A stretch of 59,850 nucleotides of DNA, taken from contig JH720376.1 of the NCBI GenBank assembly GCA_000231825.2, positions 183,725 to 243,574 on the forward strand, in the 5' to 3' direction. The stretch comes from Tetrahymena elliotti 4EA. Lineage: Eukaryota; Ciliophora; Oligohymenophorea; Hymenostomatida; Tetrahymenidae. The notes under the pieces were generated by a model. The model was not told the origin of the DNA. It did no database searches and saw only the letters and a list, made by a program, of their open reading frames with translations. A program made the position numbers and the translations under genes. This document shows, in pieces, positions 1-12,883 of this stretch. Positions within the stretch are counted from its first letter, which is position 1. The number at the start of each line of letters is the position of its first letter.

Positions 1-3000
1 GTTATCTTTAAAAAATATCAAAACAGGCTATCCTTTGTCTAGATATTTTTTAGCTTAGTTCATTATGGATAAGAAATAATTTTCTTCATCAAAAGTGATT
101 ATGAAGGTTGAACGATCTTCATCAAGTTTTGAAGTTCCAAACATAGAAGGGATTAAAGTAGCTTTTTGAGTATACTATCCCACAATATTAAGATATTCTT
201 GATTAAGTGTTTCAAGAGTGCCTGTAACTCCAAGAATTTTAGAGTAAAGTAATGGGAGTAGGCAATAAGAAAAGTGTCCACATTATAAGTTAATACCACA
301 TACTGCTTCAACTTATTCTTCAGTTAAGTTTCCTCTTTCCATTTCTTGGAAATAAGCAAAATTTGTAGAATATCCATAAACAGTAGTAAAAGAAATAGAG
401 TCATGTTGTTGATAACCTATTTTACAATCTTAAAAGATATATTTATGATCTTTTATATTGATAACAGCATCTATCATAGATTTTATATGGACTTTGAGTA
501 ATCTTTCAAGTTTGGGAAATTTTTATATCAATGATAGAAAATCTGCTTCTTTGAAAATCAAGTTTAAGATAGTTTCCTTTTTTAATCCTTTTTCTTACCA
601 AATTTTTTTCATGATGTTCATAATTTCTTTGGATTTCCATGAGCAACTAGGGTTGTATGTTTATCCATAGAAGCTATCACTAAAAAATACATCAACTTCA
701 TCAATTAGAAGTACACTTTTTTATTTGGGAGGAGTGGTTTGATTTCCTAAACTACCTTTCAGAAGTTCTTAACTGAGTTTTCTAATATCACCTTATTAGT
801 TAATTTTATCATCACAAATGTCAGTGAATGTGCCATATTTGATTTTTTCTTTAATTTTTAGAGATTCAAAAAAGCTCTCAAAGTCTTGAAAATCACGGTC
901 AGATAAATGCCTACTATAGCAAACTACATCTACATTATAGTTTAATAAAGCCAATAAAGTTGAAAGAATTCCCAAAACTATTGACTTACCTTCCCCTGTA
1001 AGGATTTATATTAACTAATTTTCTAGCTTTTAACTTGTGGAAGAGCATTCAAATCCAAGAAGTACCATTATAGAATAAATTTGAGATGCATGGAGTTCTT
1101 TGTAAACCATTTATCCCTCATCTTAAACTGAATCTTTTTTGAAGCTTGAAAGTGTCCAAAATGCACATACTTATGAAAGTAAATAATTACAATCTTCTAT
1201 GCTTTTTTGGTTCCAAAAATCTAAACTGATGCTACTTTTTTTAGTAGCATACTGAACAATTTCATCAGCTAAATTGCCAATTTAAGAAATTTTTTTAAGA
1301 TACTAATCTACAGTTTATTAAAACTTCTCTTAGAACTGATTGTATTTTGTCTTTAAGTTTGTTTAAAATATTTCATCAAGATTTGAGATTTCCTTTGTTT
1401 TGAAACATAATTTTTTGAGGTTTAAATTAATATAATCTGGGTTATGTTGGCCAGAGATTTTCTCTTTGAAATTTTTGACATTTATAGAAGAAAAATGAGT
1501 TGCTTCCTTTAAAATAAGTTCAGCCATAGGCTCATTCTTAGTATTCAAGATATTAGATAAAGCAAATATTTCTTTTTAACCATCAGCTGAATTAGCAACT
1601 AGAGTGTTGATGCATTCAGTTATTTTCTTTTTTACTGGAACTTCGAAATTAGGGACTAAATCACAAATCTTTCTCATATCAATCAGTAATTTGCATTTAC
1701 TTTCTATTTAATTTTCTTCTTTAAACTCTTTTAACTTTTCATTCAATTTATCTTTTAGTGATTCCTGAGTAATCTGGCTACCTACAATAGCAGGTTCACT
1801 GAGATCTGTATCGTGCAGGTCTTTAACTTAATCTTGTTATATATCTACTTTTTTGCTGAGTTTCTCACCCCATTCTTCTTTACGAATGTAATCATAAATC
1901 GTTTTATATTAATTAACAATATCATTTTCATAATTTTCTTTTAATTCTTTATATGTTTTGCTCATTAGTTTATTTTGTGGATCATCATCATGAAGTTGCT
2001 TTAGGTTTTTCATATATTAGGCAAATGATTTAAAGTTGTTTTTTTCCCAGCTTTACTTCAAATCTTGCTCAACTTATTCAATTAATTTTTGAGCTTAGCC
2101 TTAAGCAATTGAATAACTTTAAATATTTGAACTTTCTACGATTTCCCAGAGTCTCTAATCACAAAATTCTGGAATTTCACTCTCACTTTATTGAAGCATT
2201 TTAATATATTAAATGATTCCATCAACCTTTTTTAAAGATAATAGAGATTTTAGGAGGCCTTTATAGTTAGAATTAGCATAGCTTAGATTAAACTAATTGA
2301 TGGACTCTCTCACACTTTCATATATTTTATTTTTTAAACGAGTAGTTAATTTTTACAAGTTTACTATTTCCTGTTAGTCAACTTTTGAAAATGCCTTAAG
2401 CTTTTAAACACATACTTACAAATCGAAGAAATTTTTGAGCTCATTTTGAGATATCAAATTATTAGTGTTTGATAGTGTATCTTCAAGATTCATTTAATAA
2501 AAGTTAAGTTATGTTAATAATTATTTTATTAATTAATCAGTTTACAAAACTGTGCTTCCATCTTAAAAATTGATATTCTATTTTAACTTTGTTAATTTTA
2601 AAAGTTGTTTCAAAATAGGTAGTATTGAGCAAAATTAAATCTTTTCTTGACTCAATATGTTACTTAAGCGGCTGCAACTTTCTTCATTTTTTTTGATAAA
2701 CAATTCTTTAATTTTTAAAAATCCAATTTTATCTTTTTGGATTGTTTCATTGATCATATTTATAACTTATTAAACTTTAGGCTGATCATCATCAACAAAT
2801 GAATCTAGATATTCTGAAATAACTTAAATTTAGGCATATTCTTTAGTCTATAATTCCATCTCAAGATCTTGAATATCTTCAGTAACTTGAGTATCATGAT
2901 AGCACTATTGATAAATCTCTTCAAGCTTTTAAATTATTAAAATAACTTTTTTAGCTTCATTTATATTGACTGGGCTTTTTGATAAATATTCTTTAAATTT

Positions 3001-6000
3001 TTCTTTACAATCCTTAAGCTATTTATCTAAATAATTTTTTAACTAATTTTGCTATTCTGATAGTTTATTTTAGAGATTTAAATTTGAAAAGAATAGATTT
3101 TTTTTTGAAACTATTTATTAAGCAAGAAGAAGAAAATCAGAAAATACTCCTTTACTCCAAGTAGAAATATCCTTTTGAGTTACTTTTTTGATCTCCTCAT
3201 TCAAGCTTTGAATAAGCAATTCTTCAAGATTTGCCATATTTTTTATATCTACAGAATACAAAGTCAAGCAGTCAAGTATTTTTTTATACCAGTTGAATAG
3301 ATCTAAAAGTTCTTGATCTTTTCCATTTTTTAAATATGATAGAAAAGAACTCTTCATAACTCCATTAGAGAGTTGTTAAAATGGTTTTAGAAAATTTTAA
3401 TTAAATTTTTCTTCTAACTTTCCTTTTTCAAGTATGTCTTCCAAAGCAATTTTCATCTCAAAAAGGTTTTCAATCTTTTATGATGGATCTTAATCAATAA
3501 TCCTTACATTGTTTGTTTCTTTCATCAAGATTTTTAATTGCTTATCATATTGTTCTTGGAGGCCTTACTAAATTAATGCGCAGTCCTTTTGGTTTGAAGG
3601 AATTTCTTTCAAATGTGCAAATCTTTCTTTGATACTTTTTAAGTTATTTTACTTTTCGATGTCGCTTAAAAGAGATTTTACTTCTTTCCTTATTTCTTAA
3701 CCCATTTCATAGATGTGGTCGAATTAGAAGTATTCACTCAGATCTGCACTCATAGAATTTAGAGTTTTACAAATTTAGTCAGCCTTTTAGAAATCCTTCG
3801 ACTCAAGAAATTCGTTCATAATTCTTTTTAAGTGATTATGTAAAGCCTTTATTTTATTTGAAACAAATTTATCATCAAAAATTTATTGAGACAAAGTTGA
3901 TTTCTCCAGTAACAGTATTAAGCTTGATTTATTTTATCTGAGTATATCAATCTCTTCAAGTAGCATAGCCCATTTTTTAAATATTGAATCATTTTAATTC
4001 AAGAGACTCTCCCATTAATCTTGTAATGGAATTTAATGAATTTTCTTCTTTAAATTTTGATCGAATTTTTCTACCAACTCTTCTGAGGACATTCCTTCAT
4101 TGGATAAAAGATCTTTAGGGATGTATTTTATAACCATTAGAGAGGTCTCTAAATCAAATAAAAAGTGCTTACTTAAATTATCAGTGTTCTATAGTAATTT
4201 AATTTAATTACTAAACTTAACAGAATAATCTTAGAATTGTTTCGTAAGTGAGTCAAATATTTCTTGAAATCTGCCTTTGGTTTTAGGTAAAAATTATTCA
4301 AAATTTCTCCTTATTCCTCTAAGTGAAAGATATTACTATTACAAGGATTAATATAGCCTTCTTTTTTCATCAATTTCATTTTCTAACAGCATTTATTCTG
4401 CAATATTTTCAACAAATTAAATTTAATTCATTGAAAATTTTTGTAATTTTTTTATGCAGTACTCAATCCTATGAGAAATAGATTTGCTATCAAAATAAAG
4501 ATCCATCCATTTTATGGATTCTAATACTTCTAAGCTTTTAGTTATGCTTTCATATGGATCTTTTTGGTTTAAAGGATTATGCTGGAGTGATGAATAATCA
4601 AGATTTTAAGTATCACTTTATACTAATATTGAAGATTAGGTTAAATCTTTCCCTTGAGTCATGATCTTTACAATATTCTTTATTTTTTCTTCTTTTTCTT
4701 TGATAATTTATTCAAGCTAGGCATGATAATTTCTATATGAGTCTTCTATTTCCTAGTCATCTAAATAAAAATTTGTTTTGAATTGATTTAAAAATCTCAT
4801 CAAATATTCTAAAAGGTATTTAGATTTTAGTTTTTTAAATTTTAATTCATTATTTAAGGCAGCGAAATAGATACATAAAACTTCTTTACATGTTTTCCTA
4901 ATATTATTTTGTATTTAACATATTTCAGGACATAGCTCACTGAAGCTTAAACATGAAGAGAATGCTATTATCAAATAAAAACTTGGAGTATAATCATTAA
5001 GCTTACTTGATAAATTTAAAATAGCTTACTGTGCTTAATATTCATCTAAACCTTTTTTCACTTCTTCAAAATAAGATAGTAATTCCTTTTCTTTTCTATC
5101 AAGTGCATCAAATATATTTTAAATTATTGATTTTTTGACTACTGGTGTTTCTATTAGTCCGCATTTAACAGCTAATTCTTCTTTCTAATTTAATTAGCTA
5201 ATAATATCAAGTACACTTAGAACAAATTAGAAATATTGACTGTTATTGATTAGCTATTTACCTTAAAGTTTTTCATTTATTTCTAAAAAGGCTTGTTTTG
5301 TTTCAGTATCCATCAAAAGTTTAATTTTTTCTCTCATCACTTCCTTCATTTATGCAGATTCTTCACCAAAAACTTCATGAAGCTAATCTAATGATTCAGT
5401 TATTTTAATTAAATTTTCAAAATTTTGATTATCTTTTTCTGCTTGATTCATATATTATTTAAACTTTTCAATAATCGATGAAATAAAAAAATTTGAGTCA
5501 ACATCACAATCCATAAAGTGAGGATACTTTTATTATTCCCACTCTACCAGTTGCTTCTTAGTTTTTGTAAGGTCATCTAGAGAGTATTGGAGGAATCGAT
5601 TTCCTTTTTTTAAATTTTCAACAACAAGTTAAATTTAATTTTCTAACTTTTATTTGAAGTCTCTAGCAATTTTGGCTTATTAATTTTTTATCAATGTTTC
5701 TAAATTTTCAAATTTAATTTTTTCAAACATTTCCTAAAGAAGAGTAAGAAGTTCAGAAACTTCTTTAAACTTATACTAACTAGCATATTATTCTATTTTA
5801 TCTTTAGCTAGATTACAGTAGAGTTTAATTCTGCTTTCACTTTCAGATGAAAATGAAACTGAACTAACCTTTTAAGCAGGCTTTTCCATTCCAGGTTTGC
5901 TAAAGATTTTTTCTAAAACATTTGGTCGGTTATTTTTATCCAAAGGGTTAAAGATCAAAGAATCATCATCATTAATCTAATCTATTAAATAACTGAGAAA

Positions 6001-7059
6001 TATTTTTAATAGGTCTCTATCAGAATTACTGATTGTATTTAGTGATGGAATAGCTTTTTTAATAGAAACAATTTCAGTTTTAATTGCTTTAATCTCTATT
6101 CCTTGAGCATGTGAATAGAATATGCAGACACTCTCTAAATTTTTTTCAAAATTACTACCATTTAGCATTTTCGCAGCTATCAGAGCTGTTTCTATAAAAG
6201 GAGCACCTTTACTTGCCTTCAGCTCAAAATAATTGACCAAAAACACAAATCTAATTGATTTACATACCTTCAGCATATTCATAATATTTAAATTATTAGT
6301 TAAATCAATTTCTAATCTTCTTTTATCCTTAAAACCTGGTGAATCGGTGATGTAGTAATCTTAGTCGTTAAATTCAATATCAAATACATTTAAAAATTGT
6401 GTTTCAGAGACATTTGTATTTCCAATTTTTGCATTTTCTACCTTTTCTACAGATCCAATTACTTTTTTTTTAACTACTGATTTATTTCCTCTCTAATCAA
6501 TTTCTTCAACTAAAAAATCCTCTTCTTACATTTTATATCCAATTAAATAAAGTATAGATGTTGTTTTTCCTGCTCCTGTTGTTCCTAAAAGGATGACCAC
6601 ATTTTTTCCTTTAACATTTTAAACTGTTACATTACCTCTTACTAAATATTCATTAATTAATTCTAGGTTTAACTGAGAATTTAATTCTAATAAATCTTTC
6701 TCAAAAGGAGTAAGAGAAGCTTCAAGAATTTAATCAGGACACTAAGATTCAGTTTCGAAGCTTCCGTAATCTTTCAATTTCTATTTTTCTTCATCTGATT
6801 TTTGAAAAACTTTTTATTGCACATTTAAGCTATGCTCTTTATTCTAGTTCAATTATTCTTTTTAAGGTTAGACATTTTTAATATTCAAGGCATCTTAATT
6901 AGAAATAGACAGTTCTTAAGGTAATTTGACAGCTTACCTAGAAATGGCTTCTTCTTTATCTGCTAAGATATCTTACTCTTAATTAATAGCTTCCTCATTT
7001 AATTAAGAGTTTTAATAAAACGAATCGTTAGATTCAGAATCACTTACAAAAAGATCCAT
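1..7059 (-). CDS. Giant GTPase-like / SecA-type DEAD motor fusion protein (C-terminus off window)
   Basis: One frame runs from ATG at 7059 to the left edge: 2,353 codons with UAA/UAG as Gln and no UGA in the lines I checked, so no intron is needed. Residues 1-140 are acidic and Ser/Gln-rich. A P-loop domain follows, with Walker A GTTGAGKTT at 159-167 and a switch II-like DSPG at 239-242, so it resembles AIG1/septin-type GTPases. Roughly 300-1950 is Lys/Glu/Gln/Leu-rich and reads as helical coiled coil. The C-terminal part carries SecA DEAD-motor signatures: LTGEGKS at 2020-2026, LLIDEVD at 2117-2123, and GVTGTLE at 2277-2283 followed by a conserved LIPSMFG. The known bacterial/plastid SecA family drives protein export; a cytosolic role here is unknown. 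No signal peptide is visible. The domain order is what I see; function is inference. Confidence 0.85.
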
Positions 7060-8694
7060 TTTTTAAATTTTACTTTTTTAAGATTATATTTTTATTTTAT
7101 TATTTATTTATAACCATCTTTATTCTGTTGATAATTTAAATCGCGTTTTTAATTGTGTTGATATTATTTTAAAAGCCATTAAATGCCAAATTATGGATAA
7201 AAATCAATAGATAATAAATATTTCATATACTTCTATTAAATTTAATTATCTTTAATCTGTAAAAGAATTTTTGTTAAATATTCTAAAAAAAAAAAATTAT
7301 AATAATAACTAAAGATAATATTTACCAGTTTTTAAAGCAAAATAGATATCATAAAGTAGTTTTTCAGGGTGACAATCAATATTCAAATAAATATTTTAAA
7401 ATAGTTTTTCATTGACTATTTTTAATGACATTATTAAATAAAAATAGATGTTGTCATGTAAACAAACATACAAGCAATTATATGATTATACCCATACTAA
7501 TATTTTGTAATATAAAATAAACCAACTTTGCTGGGGGATAATATTAAATTAAATATTCTAAAATCTAAAATAAAAATGATGGTAAATTGGCTATTTTTGA
7601 TGTAAAATCAAAACGATTATATTTTTAGATAAAATCCTCCAAAATATTTTTAATTTTAAAAAGATGCCTCATTGCAAAGGTAAATGTTCTATTCAGTATT
7701 CTAAAAATGGGATTTTCATTAATAACTAAAGTTCTCATTAGTCTTTTTTTGGTACTTTGAGATATACAAGTTACCATTTTAAGAAAAAATTCATATATTA
7801 ACAATATCTTCAATTTTGTCTTGTAATGTACAAATAACAAATTTCTCATCATGAATAGATTCCTTAAATATTCTAAATTCCTTAAAATTATGAGATCATT
7901 CGAAATCTTGTGAATATATTTTTAAATTAAAAATGGTATGTTTTTATATAAATATGTACTTTGCCTCCAGTTTATTTTTTTAAAATCAGAATTTAACATT
8001 GATCTTAAAAAAAATAGAGATGGCACATTTTTTTTTTCCTTTGAAATATTTTTTTGATGAAAAAAACTGTTGCCATGAATAAAAATAAGTCATTCTTTTC
8101 TGATTATTTAAGTTAAAAGACTCTATTTTGATATGCTTGAGTGTTTTACTAATTAGAAAGGATAATATTCAATCCTGTAATTTACCTATCAAAATTTATA
8201 ATTTTTATTGGGGTGTTGAGTGTTATCCTTAAATATTGGAAGATAATTAAAACTATTATTTTTTTTTCTCACCTTGAAACCTAATTATATTTAAAAATTT
8301 ATGATTAAGGACGTAATTTAAAATATCAATAAAAAATTGATGTACATAATAAAATTTATTAAGTTTTAAGACAAAATTTTGATAATCAAATTAAAAAAAA
8401 AGATTACTTAAATTGATTGAAATGAAGAAAAGTAAATAAATTAACAAGAAATATGATAAAATAAATACAAAAATGATCTATTTGTAATTTTAATACTACA
8501 TTTATAAATATAATTTACAATAAAAAATTTAAACAAATTTGGCAAATAATATATAAAGTTTGAGTATTTAATTAGAATAAATATTTGAAATTGCAAGAAA
8601 GACAAAATGATTATTTGTTTGTATTTCGTGAAATTAATTATTTTATTTATTTTTTATTTGTTTTTAAGGTTATTTGTTAAAGAATAGTTTAATA
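7060..8694. other. Intergenic region, very AT-rich, between two minus-strand genes
   Basis: No gene model holds here. Homopolymer A/T runs alternate with short recurring words such as AAATATTCTAAA (near 7275, 7552 and 7865). Minus-strand stretches near 7350-7420 and 7625-7870 look faintly protein-like but are broken by UGA and lack splice-consistent frames. It contains the promoter side of the giant GTPase/SecA gene and the 3' flank of the Gln/Asn-rich gene. Confidence 0.6.
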
Positions 8695-11600
8695 TCATCT
8701 TATTTATTTTTAAAAATAGCTTTGGTTATTATTTTACCCTAAAGCACTGCTGTTGAATTGAGAATTTTGTTAATTAAACTATTGGTTTTCACTTTTTTAG
8801 TTAAAATTTTAATATAGATGGTGTTGTTGTTGTTGCTGCTATTATCCTAGGTTGTTAATATAAATTTATGGTTATTAATTAGTATTATTATGGTGATCTT
8901 TTTGAAGGGTTTACTATTGTTACTAATAGGAGTATTAAGCTGGCTAATTATTAGAGCCATTCATTTGGTATTATGGTGCATTTACTGTAGCTTAATTTGA
9001 TTATTTTGTCGGGTATTTGCTCTACTTTTACTTTAAGTAATCTCTTATTTTTTAAATTTAATCAAAACTTTGTCCACTAAGCCTATTCTGATCATTTAAG
9101 TCACTAGTGCTTTATTCATTTGTACTTCTTAAATTAGAATGAATTATATTTTGTTAATTCAATAAAGGTTTAGCTAAATTATCAGTATATTTAACTTAAT
9201 TAGAAGGGATTTATTAACCCTAACTTAAAGTATTTTCTTCACTTTTTAATTATAAATTGTAAGAATTATTTATCATTAAGCTTTACAGTGCCTAATTTTA
9301 ACCTATTTATTATTACTTTTGGTGTTAATAATTCTATGTTTGTTATTAAGTGAACTATTAATCTCTTAAATTAGTCTTAGAGCTGCTATTATCTTTCCTT
9401 CTTGAGCTTGATTTATTATTTAATAAGCTTTATATTAAATAAATATCATTAAAAAAATCTTTATGAATCAATAAAAATAATATAAAACTCATAAAATAAG
9501 GAATAATATGTAAATATTTTTACCTTTGTTTGGAAGGAATTTTTTGAAGAGTATTTAGACGATTGTTTAAGTAGTTGAAGTCAAAATCATCATCATTATT
9601 AGATGGTTCTGTTTAAACTCTTGAATTTAATGCATTTCCTTTTTGACTTTAAATTGAGTCTCTGACATTTGAGTTAGTGGATACTCTTACTTTGGAGTAA
9701 TTAGTTGGATTTAAATTGTTGATATTTATGTTTGCATTAATAATTGTAGATATTTAATTATTTTGCAGAGATGATTTCACTTTTTAGTCATTTTTCAATT
9801 AATTGTTTATGCTTTGTGGGGCATTAATTAGATTTGAGCTGCTTGAACTAGAGAGCAGTTTTTTTTTACTATTTGAGTTAATGCTGTAGTTTGAAACAAT
9901 AGTGCTTTTGTTATTTAAATTAGTTGTTTGAGAGGTTTAGATAGATGATATATTACTAGATTAAACATTCTAATGGAAACTATTTGCATTTCTTCCTTTA
10001 AGCTTTGCAGCATTTTAATAGCTCTAGCTGTTAACTTTGTTTGAAATACCTTAATTCATAGATATATTTTTTGCTACCTAAAATGAGTTGTTTGTATTGT
10101 TCATGTATGAACCTGTGCTGAGTAAGTTCATTATTGCTTATTGGCCTGTTGGAGCTTTTGAAGGAGCTTTTTCATCTCTTTATTTTAATGTTGAATTTTT
10201 TATGTTGTCAACCTTGAAATTTTCTAATTATTTTGAGTAGCTATTTTATGATAAAAAGAAATTTTTTAAATTTTATTGAAAAACAAAAAAATTACCTTAT
10301 GGAACTTGAAATATTTGGTTTTTGTGAATTTTAATTCATACCAAATTTATTTTAATTAGGAATTGAAGATGTTACTGAAATACTATTATTGTTTTTGTTA
10401 GAATTAGATCTTTTTCTGCTATTATGATCTTAAGTAGGGTTAATTTAATTTTGCAAAGTTTGATTGATGCTAGGTTATTTACTTGAAAAATTTTCTATGC
10501 TTTAGTTGAGGTAATTTGCACTTGGTTTTTTGACATGATTAGTTCCTATTTAAATAGTAGAATTACCATCATAATTACTATGAGATGTTTTGCTAGATTA
10601 TCTAACTTTTGAAATGTTATTGTTTTCTTAAGGCTGCAAGGTATTTCTGTTCGAAGATTATTGTGGGTTATTATTTATTGAACAATTTTAAGAAGAATAT
10701 AAATTCTTATAATAATTGGATTAGCTTGTGGTAGGACGTGATTTATATGTTGAATTTTTAGTTATAGAGTTGGAGTTGGTTGATGCAGCTGCAACAGCGG
10801 CGGCAGCAGCAGCTTAAATTATTTAAAGCTAAAGAGTTTAATGAGTTGAACTTTATGTTGAACTCTTCTTATAATTATTGTTGCTGCTTATTGAATTTGC
10901 CATCTGGTTACTGTTGCTGATTGATTTAGATTATCTACTGTGAGTGGTTTTAGAATTCTTTTCTAAAATTTCCATAATATTCTTGTAATTCTTACTATTT
11001 GAACCTTCTTGATTGAGATTTTATGATTTAGAAATCTAATTATTAAATGATTTATTGTTGTTGCTTTTTGGGGGCGATGCTGTTTACTTGTAAGATTAAA
11101 TTTTAATATCATCCAATCTAGCTACTTCTCCAGAATCATTATCTGAATCATCTTAGAGTGCTAATTCAAAATTTTCGATTGTTTCATCTTCCTCTCCATC
11201 TTCATGCTAATAATTATGCTGAGTATGAAGATGATGTTATTGATTGTTTATATTCTGTTAATCATAATCAATATCATTTCCTTCTGTTTTCATTCTACGA
11301 GCATTTCCATTATTCTAATTTTTACTTTAATTTTAAATATTCTGTTGCTTATTCATTAAGATATTCTTAAATTTCTAAAGCTATTGCTACTTTGAGCTGT
11401 TTTATTTTTCAGCTGATAATGAATCTTTCATGCCTTAAAAAAGCAACTATTGTTATTTTTGCTACAATTGAGCTTTCTTATTTGAACTTGAATTGTTATT
11501 ATTACTTTAATTTATATTTTAATTATCCTCTAACTTACTTTTAAAAACATTTTAATTTTTAGTTTAAATTGGCTTTTGATTTTTTCCATTTTATGTCAAA

Positions 11601-12883
11601 GTGTTTCTGCCAACACTGTCTGAATCATATGCCTCAGTTCTAACGATTTATGAAGAAAGATTTATGTTATTATTACAAGGTAGCTTGATCTATTACTACT
11701 GTTATTACTAAAATTATTGGCGTAACTGTTAGATTTATTCATTTTTTCTTTCTTGACTTTGCTTTTCATATGAATGTTGAATATACATTTGCTATTAAAC
11801 CATTTTTTATTAGCGTAACTGATGTTATTATCTTTCCTTTTCAATAATTTCTTCCTCTTCTTTTTCAAGACGTAACTACTCTTATGCTTTAAACTTTTCC
11901 ATCTATTCATTCATTTATTCTTACATTTGCATATATTCCCTCTAATAATTTTTCATATTCTACCCATGTAAATTGTAAACTGTAATGCCTTCAACAGAGA
12001 GTAAAGAAGAGTTATTAGAACTTTAACCATCAGTATCATAATCGTATTTAATTACATTGTTTCTAAGATTTTTTCTAGGAAATTAAAAATTTCTGTTACA
12101 ATCACTTTTTAAGAATCTATTTTCAATTTCAATTCTAAAATCACCAGGCTATAATGATGCCAAATATTATTATTGTATTATAAATTATTATTATTCCTAT
12201 ATTTACTAAGCTTGATGCTAATCACTAATGTGACTTAAAGAATCCTAATCCTATGAGTGCTATTAATGAATTCTTTATTCTTATTTTCTTCTTTCATATT
12301 GAATTAATTCCTCAAATTCCTTTTGAAGAATCAATTCATTATCAATTTCATCATCATAATCCTAAGGATCATCGTTATCATTTAATTCAGTATCTAATCT
12401 TTAGCATTAATTATATTTTTACTCCAGGGTGTCTGATTGATCAGCTTGATTTCCACTATGCTAAGCTTCTCTAAATTCTTTAATTCTACTAATAAATTCA
12501 ATAGAGTCAGATATATCATGGGCTTAACAGCCATTTTATATTTAATTATCTTTCAAATTTTATGTTAATTTATTCGTTAAATTGTTAAATACCTAAGAAT
12601 CTTATTAATTATCAGCTCCACTGGTTTACCTATCCACCTTCTACTTGCTATTCTCACTAGTATTTCCACCCTAGCTAATTTTTTTCAATTTATTGCTCAT
12701 GTAATTCGCACTTTGAATTTGTTAACTATTTAAATCTGTGTTTGAGTTATTTTAATTCACGTTACTGTTAAAATTAAGTGACTGATTATTTATTCCTCCT
12801 TGAGATTAATTTGAAAGATGATTGTAGCTCTCAGAAGATTTGTTAAGCGATTCCTTAAGCTTTTTGGTTAACTATTCCTGCAT
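8695..12883 (-). CDS. Gln/Asn/Ser-rich low-complexity protein, 1,345 aa, unknown function
   Basis: Three exons, 12883-10296, 10240-9524 and 9427-8695, total 1,346 codons including UGA. The introns (55 and 96 nt) are GT-AG and both interrupt an AG|C serine codon. The protein is dominated by Gln, Asn and Ser. An acidic patch lies near residues 190-230, and a Glu/Gln/Arg-rich heptad-like coiled coil near 310-400. A second acidic patch follows near 570-600. A GC-rich codon run at about 10790-10815 encodes a short Ala tract, and a CAA/CAG run near 8820 encodes poly-Gln. I recognise no catalytic or binding domain. Such composition suggests a condensate-forming or scaffold protein, but that is speculation. 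The frame is long and consistent, so the gene is real even though its role is not known. Confidence 0.85.

Noticed and set aside
7503..7520. TAAACCAACTTTGC, similar to the Tetrahymena chromosome breakage sequence.
   Set aside because: Only the first nine bases match the 15-base consensus TAAACCAACCTCTTT, and the real signal tolerates almost no change. Another partial match at 28494 is inside the LRR gene.
7625..7870. Protein-like minus-strand frame upstream of the giant GTPase/SecA gene.
   Set aside because: Short, broken by UGA on both sides, no splice-consistent partner and no recognisable domain.
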